Source of the DNA: Pedobacter sp. Leaf250
GTDB taxonomy: Bacteria > Bacteroidota > Bacteroidia > Sphingobacteriales > Sphingobacteriaceae
Direction: 5' to 3'
Assembly: GCF_920984735.1 (NCBI RefSeq)
Contig: NZ_CAKLBU010000018.1
Location: forward strand, 1-64,000
Length of the DNA: 64,000 nucleotides
Shown here: piece after piece, positions 59,581 through 64,000 of the stretch
How the letters are laid out: every line of letters starts with the position of its first letter
How positions within the stretch are numbered: the first letter of the stretch is position 1
The notes under the pieces: model-generated
What the model saw: only the letters and a program-made list of their open reading frames with translations
The model's database searches: none
What the model was told of the DNA's origin: nothing
Translations under genes and position numbers: made by a program

Positions 59581-59637
59581 AATGGAAAATGGAAAGCACA
59601 ACACCCAATCTAAAATCGTAATTCGTATATCGTAATT
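59581..59637. repeat. Heptad-register array running into the asnB start
   Basis: Eight 7-bp steps hold one register up to the asnB ATG: AATGGAA, AATGGAA, AGCACAA, CACCCAA, TCTAAAA, TCGTAAT, TCGTATA, TCGTAAT, then TTAATG. The clear repeats are the AATGGAA pair and the TCGTAnn triplet; the middle units are weak. Confidence 0.55.
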
Positions 59638-59639
59638 TA

Positions 59640-61430
59640 ATGTGCCGAATAGCAGGTATAATTGATAAAAACCAAAACCCTGAACAACTTCTTAAAGATG
59701 TTACAGCCATGTGCGATAGCATGAAGCATGGTGGACCCGATGGCGAAGGTTTTTATTCGGAATCGGCACTCGGTTTGCAATTTGGACATAGAAGGTTGGC
59801 CTTAATCGATCTTTCTCCCTCGGGTAAACAGCCAATGAGCTACCACGATAAAAATTTAACCATCACATTTAATGGGGAAATTTATAATTATCTCGAATTA
59901 AAAGAAGAATTATCAGCCAAGGGATTGATTTTTACTACACAAAGCGATACAGAGGTGATTTTAGCAGCCTATAGATTTTGGGGAGAAGAATGCTTTACAA
60001 AGTTTACAGGTATGTTTGCCTTTGCCATTTTTGATCAAGCGAAACAAGTTACTTTTCTGGTTAGGGATCAAATGGGTATAAAACCCCTTTACTACAATAC
60101 AAATAACAATCGGCTGGTTTTTGGATCAGAAATTAAATCTTTTAAGGCAACTTCATATCAATATCAAGAAAACCGCGATTGGAAAATTTACTTCCTTGCA
60201 TTTGGGCATATCCCACATCCTTTCACCACGCTTCAAGATGTGTATTCATTGCATCCTGGCCATTTCTTAAAGTGGGATCATCAGGAAAGTAAATTCGCAA
60301 TCTTTTCTTTTAAGGAAGAGCTGAAGCCTAAAACTGTTTTTGATCAGCAGGAAGGGAGCGATTTAATTGCCGCAAAACTTAAACAAGCGGTAAAACAACA
60401 TTTGATTACTGATGCTTCAATCGGTGTATTTTTGAGTGGAGGAATTGATTCGAGTATCATCACACTGTTGGCCAATAAAAGCATTGGAAAAAACTTGAAA
60501 AGCTTGTCTATCAATTTTCAGGAAAAAACCTATTCGGAAGAAAGGTTTCAAAAAATAATTGCTGATCGGATTAATGGAATACACCATAATTATTTGGTTA
60601 AAGAATCTGATTTAACAGCAAATTTCGATCAAATTATTGATGCGATGGATCAACCCACAAATGATGGCATTAATTCGTGGTTTGTAACTCAATATGCGAA
60701 AGCTGATGGTTTAAAAGCGGTATTATCGGGCATTGGTGCGGATGAACTTTTGGGAGGATATCCATCTTTCAAAAGAATAAAATTGATTAAAAAATTAAAA
60801 CATACACCCCGTTTTCTGTTGAAGTTATCGGCATACATTCCTCACGATAAACTAAAACGGATTTCCTATTTAAGCTATAAAAATCCAGTAGGTGAATATC
60901 TTTTTTTAAGGGGATTTTTCACACCTGACGCCATTTCCAAAATATTAAGCATCGACAAAAAACATGTTGATCACTTATTGGAAAATTTTCCGATTGAAAA
61001 GTTAATCGATACGTTAGAAGGAGAAGAAAGAGTTGCGTGGATGGAGACGAATCTTTTTATGCAGAACCAGCTTTTAAAAGACACCGATTTTATGAGCATG
61101 AGTCACGGCGTTGAAGTGCGGGTTCCATTTTTGGATCAAAATTTTGTGGCCGCTACCCAAAGCATAGCCAACCAAAAAAGGTTCCCAACCCGGCCAAAAG
61201 GCTTATTGATCGACGCTTTTAAAAATATTATCCCCGAATCGATTTGGAACCGAGCTAAGATGGGTTTTACTTTTCCTTTGCAACAATGGCTTCTAAAGAA
61301 CGAAAAGATCATCAATGAAAAACATTATGATGGATATGCCTTGCAATTGATTAAGAAATTCAAAGCGGGGAAATTGCATTGGTCGAAAGCTTTTGCATTA
61401 TACCAGATAGCCAACAGCAACAATAATTGA
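59640..61430 (+). CDS. asnB: Asparagine synthase (glutamine-hydrolysing)
   Basis: Class II amidotransferase/asparagine synthetase of 596 residues. Cys2 of MCRIAGIID is the nucleophile, and the glutaminase domain has GPDGEGFYSE, LQFGHRRLALIDLS and TFNGEIYNYLELK. The synthetase domain (about 210 onward) shows GVFLSGGIDSSIIT as the ATP pyrophosphatase loop and SGIGADELLGGYPSF. Inside a polysaccharide cluster such proteins often amidate uronic acid sugars rather than aspartate, so modification of the exported glycan is possible. It overlaps the glycosyltransferase gene by four bases. Confidence 0.9.
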   Translation: MCRIAGIIDKNQNPEQLLKDVTAMCDSMKHGGPDGEGFYSESALGLQFGHRRLALIDLSPSGKQPMSYHDKNLTITFNGEIYNYLELKEELSAKGLIFTTQSDTEVILAAYRFWGEECFTKFTGMFAFAIFDQAKQVTFLVRDQMGIKPLYYNTNNNRLVFGSEIKSFKATSYQYQENRDWKIYFLAFGHIPHPFTTLQDVYSLHPGHFLKWDHQESKFAIFSFKEELKPKTVFDQQEGSDLIAAKLKQAVKQHLITDASIGVFLSGGIDSSIITLLANKSIGKNLKSLSINFQEKTYSEERFQKIIADRINGIHHNYLVKESDLTANFDQIIDAMDQPTNDGINSWFVTQYAKADGLKAVLSGIGADELLGGYPSFKRIKLIKKLKHTPRFLLKLSAYIPHDKLKRISYLSYKNPVGEYLFLRGFFTPDAISKILSIDKKHVDHLLENFPIEKLIDTLEGEERVAWMETNLFMQNQLLKDTDFMSMSHGVEVRVPFLDQNFVAATQSIANQKRFPTRPKGLLIDAFKNIIPESIWNRAKMGFTFPLQQWLLKNEKIINEKHYDGYALQLIKKFKAGKLHWSKAFALYQIANSNNN

Positions 61431-62554
61431 GAAGCGAAAAGATTCTTTTTTTAACATTGTATACGTATAGTTTAACAGGTGGCATTGAAAAGGTAGGCCA
61501 AACCATTATTGAAGTATTCAAGGAACTAGAAAATGCTCATAAAATTAAAAATCATGTTACTTTATCACTGCACGATTTACAAAATTTTATAGATCATAAA
61601 GGCTTCAGAAGCAACAAATTTTTGTATCTACTGGCCGTATTAAAAAATGCCTTTACTGCCGATACTATCATACTCAGTCACATTCACATCCTACCTTTTG
61701 CGAAGCTGATTAGAAAATTGAGTCCTAAAAAGCGGATTATTTTGTTTGCCCACGGCATCGAAGTATGGAAGCCTCTGGCAAAGTGGAAACAAGAATTCTT
61801 AAATGGAATTGAAATATGGGCGGTTAGTAATTATACAGCCGAAGTGCTTCAGAAAAGTAATCATGTTGAACATCAAAACATCAGCGTTTTGAATAATAGT
61901 TTATCAAGAAACTATTCATATTCTATAAAGACAAATTCAGAGGCAAGCTTACTTGATCAATATCAGATTGCTGCAGGTGAAAAACTTATACTTACGGTTT
62001 GTAGGTTATCATCATCCGAACAATATAAAGGTTATGACCTGGTGTTGTTGGCCTTAAAAGATGTTATCAAAATCTATCCAAACGTTAAATACATCATTGC
62101 CGGTAAGGCTGATGATATGGAGCGAGAACGGGTTTTACAGCTCATTCAAGATTGTAAACTGGAAGCTCATGTAACTTTGATAGGGTATTTAGATGAGGAT
62201 AAATTAAAGGAACTTTATCAATTGGCTGATATTTTTGCCATGCCAAGTAAAGGTGAAGGTTTCGGATTGGTTTATCTGGAAGCAGTTGCCAATGGATGCA
62301 GCGTTTTAGCAGGCAATGCCGATGGAAGCAAAGATGCTTTACTAAATGGAAAACTCGGTTTGCTTGCTGATCCTGAAGACAGAGATGCAATTTATCAGGG
62401 ATTAATTCAGCTATTGCAACAACCCATTACTGAAGATGAGATTGTTCGAAGACAGCAAATGGCTGAAGCAAATTTTGGCTTTGAAAGGTATGTGGAGAAA
62501 GTGGAAAGACTGCTAGCCTCACCCTCCTGTATTACAAAAATAAATGGATCATAA
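61427..62554 (+). CDS. GT4-family glycosyltransferase
   Basis: Retaining GT-B glycosyltransferase of 375 residues. The N-terminal half has SLTGGIEKVGQTIIEVF and FAHGIEVWKPLAKWKQ. The C-terminal nucleotide-sugar domain has LTVCRLSSSEQYKGYDLVL, KYIIAGKADDMERERV and the EX7E element in SKGEGFGLVYLEAVANGCSV. The start is a TTG within the TTGA overlap with asnB; no nearer ATG gives the full N-terminal strand. It overlaps the permease gene by 11 bp. The transferred sugar is unknown. Confidence 0.88.
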   Translation: MRSEKILFLTLYTYSLTGGIEKVGQTIIEVFKELENAHKIKNHVTLSLHDLQNFIDHKGFRSNKFLYLLAVLKNAFTADTIILSHIHILPFAKLIRKLSPKKRIILFAHGIEVWKPLAKWKQEFLNGIEIWAVSNYTAEVLQKSNHVEHQNISVLNNSLSRNYSYSIKTNSEASLLDQYQIAAGEKLILTVCRLSSSEQYKGYDLVLLALKDVIKIYPNVKYIIAGKADDMERERVLQLIQDCKLEAHVTLIGYLDEDKLKELYQLADIFAMPSKGEGFGLVYLEAVANGCSVLAGNADGSKDALLNGKLGLLADPEDRDAIYQGLIQLLQQPITEDEIVRRQQMAEANFGFERYVEKVERLLASPSCITKINGS

Positions 62555-63401
62555 AGAGGAATACAGTTGGACCATAGAAGCAAAAGCTTCGTTATTTGAC
62601 CTTAAACTAAATGAAGTTTGGGCATACCGAGATTTATTATGGCTTTTGGTGAGAAGAGATTTTGTGTCTTTCTACAAACAGACCATCCTAGGTCCGCTTT
62701 GGTTTTTTATACAGCCTCTTTTCACAACCATTATCTTCACTTTTATATTCGGCAACTTAGCCGGAATATCTACTGATGGCCTCCCAAAACCTTTGTTTTA
62801 CATGGCGGGTATTACGGCTTGGAATTATTTTGCAGATTGCCTGACTAAAACCTCTACTGTTTTCAAAGACAATGCTGCTATTTTTGGTAAAGTATACTTT
62901 CCAAGACTCATCATGCCATTAAGCATCGTGGTGAGTAATTTGGTTCGTTTTGGTGTACAAATGCTATTATTTCTTTTAATGATGGCTTATTATTACTTCA
63001 ATGGAGCAGCCTTTCACATTACTTCGGCCATCTTACTATTCCCTTTAATCGTTATGTTAATGGCTCTAATGGGCCTAGGCACTGGAATGATAATTTCCGC
63101 GATGACCACAAAATACCGTGATTTGGCTTTCTTGGTAACCTTTGGTGTGCAACTTTTAATGTATGCTACAACGGTGATCTATCCCCTATCCGAAGCTTTT
63201 AATAAATACCCAGCTTACGCCTGGATTATAGAATACAACCCAATGACACCGATTATCGAAACATTTAGATATGGATTTTTGGGTGAAGGTAGTTTTAGCT
63301 GGGGAAGTGTGGGATACGCCTGTATTGTGACCATTGCATTGCTTTTCACTGGGGTTGTGGTTTTTAATAAGGTAGAACGGAATTTTGTGGATACGGTTTA
63401 G
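62544..63401 (+). CDS. Polysaccharide ABC exporter permease (Wzm type)
   Basis: ABC-2 permease of 285 residues with about six membrane helices. The soluble N-terminus (WAYRDLLWLLVRRDFVSFYKQ) and LGPLWFFIQPLFTTIIFTFIFG helix are typical of Wzm/KpsM proteins, as are GTGMIISAMTTKYRDLAFL and YNPMTPIIETFRYGFLG. It should move lipid-linked polysaccharide across the inner membrane with the ATPase encoded at 63905. The pair is separated by 503 bp holding an IVP gene and repeats, which is unusual because wzm and wzt are normally adjacent. Confidence 0.92.
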   Translation: MDHKEEYSWTIEAKASLFDLKLNEVWAYRDLLWLLVRRDFVSFYKQTILGPLWFFIQPLFTTIIFTFIFGNLAGISTDGLPKPLFYMAGITAWNYFADCLTKTSTVFKDNAAIFGKVYFPRLIMPLSIVVSNLVRFGVQMLLFLLMMAYYYFNGAAFHITSAILLFPLIVMLMALMGLGTGMIISAMTTKYRDLAFLVTFGVQLLMYATTVIYPLSEAFNKYPAYAWIIEYNPMTPIIETFRYGFLGEGSFSWGSVGYACIVTIALLFTGVVVFNKVERNFVDTV

Positions 63402-63403
63402 AA

Positions 63404-63445
63404 CGTTTTTCGTCTACCGTTTTTCGTCCAACGAGCAACGAAAAA
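63404..63445. repeat. CGTTTTT heptad array left of the IVP gene
   Basis: Six units in register starting 2 bp after the permease stop: CGTTTTT, CGTCTAC, CGTTTTT, CGTCCAA, CGAGCAA, CGAAAAA. The last units are partly the reverse complement of the first, so the array can fold. The array at 63876-63910 is the inverted type. Confidence 0.8.
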
Positions 63446-63496
63446 AAAACAATATATTAATTCAATTATCCTTCAATTTCTTACTATAAAACCATC

Positions 63497-63844
63497 ATTA
63501 TCGAAAACAAATTAGAAGTATGGAAAAAAGCTCACGATCTCACATTATCAATTTATTTGTTGACCAAGCAATTTCCTAAGGAAGAATTATTTGGGTTACC
63601 TTCCCAAATTAGAAGAAGTGCAGCTAGTGTACCAACGAATATAGTTGAAGGGCAAGCTAGGCAACATATTAAAGAATTTAAGCAGTTTTTATTTATTGCA
63701 AAGGGGTCCTTAGCGGAAACACACTATCACTTATATTTGGCTAAAAGTTTAGCATATATAAATGAAGAAAATTATCTGTTTATTGACAGCCAAATCATTA
63801 GTATAATAATGATGTTAGCTAAGCTAATCAAGTCTTTAGGATAA
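63497..63844 (+). CDS. Four-helix-bundle protein (IVP / 23S rRNA intervening-sequence type), start codon unclear
   Basis: About 115 residues of the IVP family: IENKLEVWKKAHDLTLSIYL, TKQFPKEELFGLPSQIRRSA, SVPTNIVEGQAR and FKQFLFIAKGSLAETHYHL are characteristic. The conserved N-terminal helix lies upstream of the first standard start (TTG at 63557). The open frame back to 63461 contains no ATG, GTG or TTG, only ATT/ATC codons at 63494-63502. It may use a rare AUU/AUC start or have lost its start. Function of stand-alone IVPs is unknown. It sits between the wzm and wzt genes, flanked by inverted heptad arrays. Confidence 0.7.
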   Translation: MIENKLEVWKKAHDLTLSIYLLTKQFPKEELFGLPSQIRRSAASVPTNIVEGQARQHIKEFKQFLFIAKGSLAETHYHLYLAKSLAYINEENYLFIDSQIISIIMMLAKLIKSLG

Positions 63845-63875
63845 GCCGCCATTCATCCATCGTCTTTCAATTAAG

Positions 63876-63910
63876 AACGAGAAACGACAAACGAACAACG
63901 AACAATGATG
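63876..63910. repeat. AACGAnn heptad array, flush with wzt start
   Basis: Units AACGAGA, AACGACA, AACGAAC, AACGAAC, AATGATG keep one 7-bp register. The last unit contains the ATG of the Wzt-type gene, so the array has replaced the normal leader. The unit is the reverse complement type of the CGTTTTT/CGTC array at 63404-63445. Confidence 0.8.
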
Positions 63911-64000
63911 AGTATCGCAATAAAAGTAGAAAACCTCTCCAAAGCTTACCAACTTGGGCAAATTGGAACAGGTACCATAAGTCGGGATCTAGAGCGTTGG
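63905..64000 (+). CDS. Polysaccharide ABC exporter ATPase (Wzt type), truncated by window edge
   Basis: Thirty-two codons are visible, opening MMSIAIKVENLSKAYQLGQI and continuing GTGTISRDLERW. This matches the start of Wzt/KpsT-like ATPases, in which a tyrosine-containing A-loop (SKAYQLG) precedes a long loop before Walker A. The Walker motifs lie beyond the window. Two in-frame ATGs (63905, 63908) are possible starts. It should partner the permease at 62544-63401. Confidence 0.75.
   Translation, partial: MMSIAIKVENLSKAYQLGQIGTGTISRDLERW

Noticed and set aside
63497..63844. Intervening sequence within a 23S rRNA gene
   Set aside because: The protein belongs to the family named for that location, but no rRNA sequence lies around it.

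Overview
The window looks like a chromosomal segment of a Bacteroidota bacterium, most likely Sphingobacteriaceae and Pedobacter-like. Grounds: low GC content, almost no Shine-Dalgarno sequences, TAnnTTTG-type promoter boxes, a SusC/SusD pair, a type IX secretion sorting domain, a PorT-family barrel, a split transketolase, DUF5686 and 7TM-DISM proteins. The genus is inference. No rRNA, tRNA, CRISPR array or complete insertion sequence was seen.

Layout. (1) 320-12316, minus strand: an envelope cluster (alpha/beta hydrolase, CBS protein, nadK, DUF6089-type barrel, uppS, bamA, two ompH/skp genes, murI) ending in a clear terminator, preceded by a YqeY-like gene, an SDR gene and the menG(ubiE)-porT pair. 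(2) 12551-22068: plus-strand engB, a UbiA prenyltransferase and an M3 oligoendopeptidase; then an MFS exporter, an APC permease, and kup with a 56-residue membrane protein gene just downstream. (3) 22249-30930: a small T9SS cargo protein, FAH hydrolase, M23 peptidase, bcp, two-gene transketolase, an ECF sigma factor with a likely membrane partner and a secreted helical protein, and a class III aminotransferase. (4) 31081-41394: an OmpR-type two-component system, a 7TM-DISM receptor fused to an IS1595-transposase-like zinc ribbon, then a minimal polysaccharide utilisation locus (SusC, SusD, GH30). (5) 41517-55868: two small lipoproteins, rluA-type synthase, panB, divergent carA, an ABC-2 exporter pair, a TetR regulator, pheS, kbl, DUF5686 and trhO. 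(6) 56117-64000: a surface polysaccharide cluster (Wzc-like kinase, UpxY/NusG-like antiterminator, asnB, GT4, Wzm-type permease, Wzt-type ATPase truncated by the window edge) with a four-helix-bundle IVP gene lodged between the two ABC genes.

The main structure not explained by genes is in the spacers. At least ten intergenic regions hold degenerate tandem arrays with a strict 7-bp period but different unit sequences (AAAGnnn, TACnnnn, AGTCnnn, RGTTRAA, TTTAGGG, CGTTTTT and others). Several run flush against a start or stop codon and several occur as inverted pairs. A second class of spacer is a pair of inverted G/C-rich arms (AACCCC...CCCC...GGGG) that fills the transketolase and panB-rluA spacers. 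A third type of G/C-rich hairpin lies between the two ABC exporter genes.

The strongest protein-level candidate for something unusual is the membrane receptor ending in a transposase-derived DNA-binding module. It lies directly upstream of the SusC/SusD/GH30 locus, whose leader holds two nearly identical 20-bp direct repeats.
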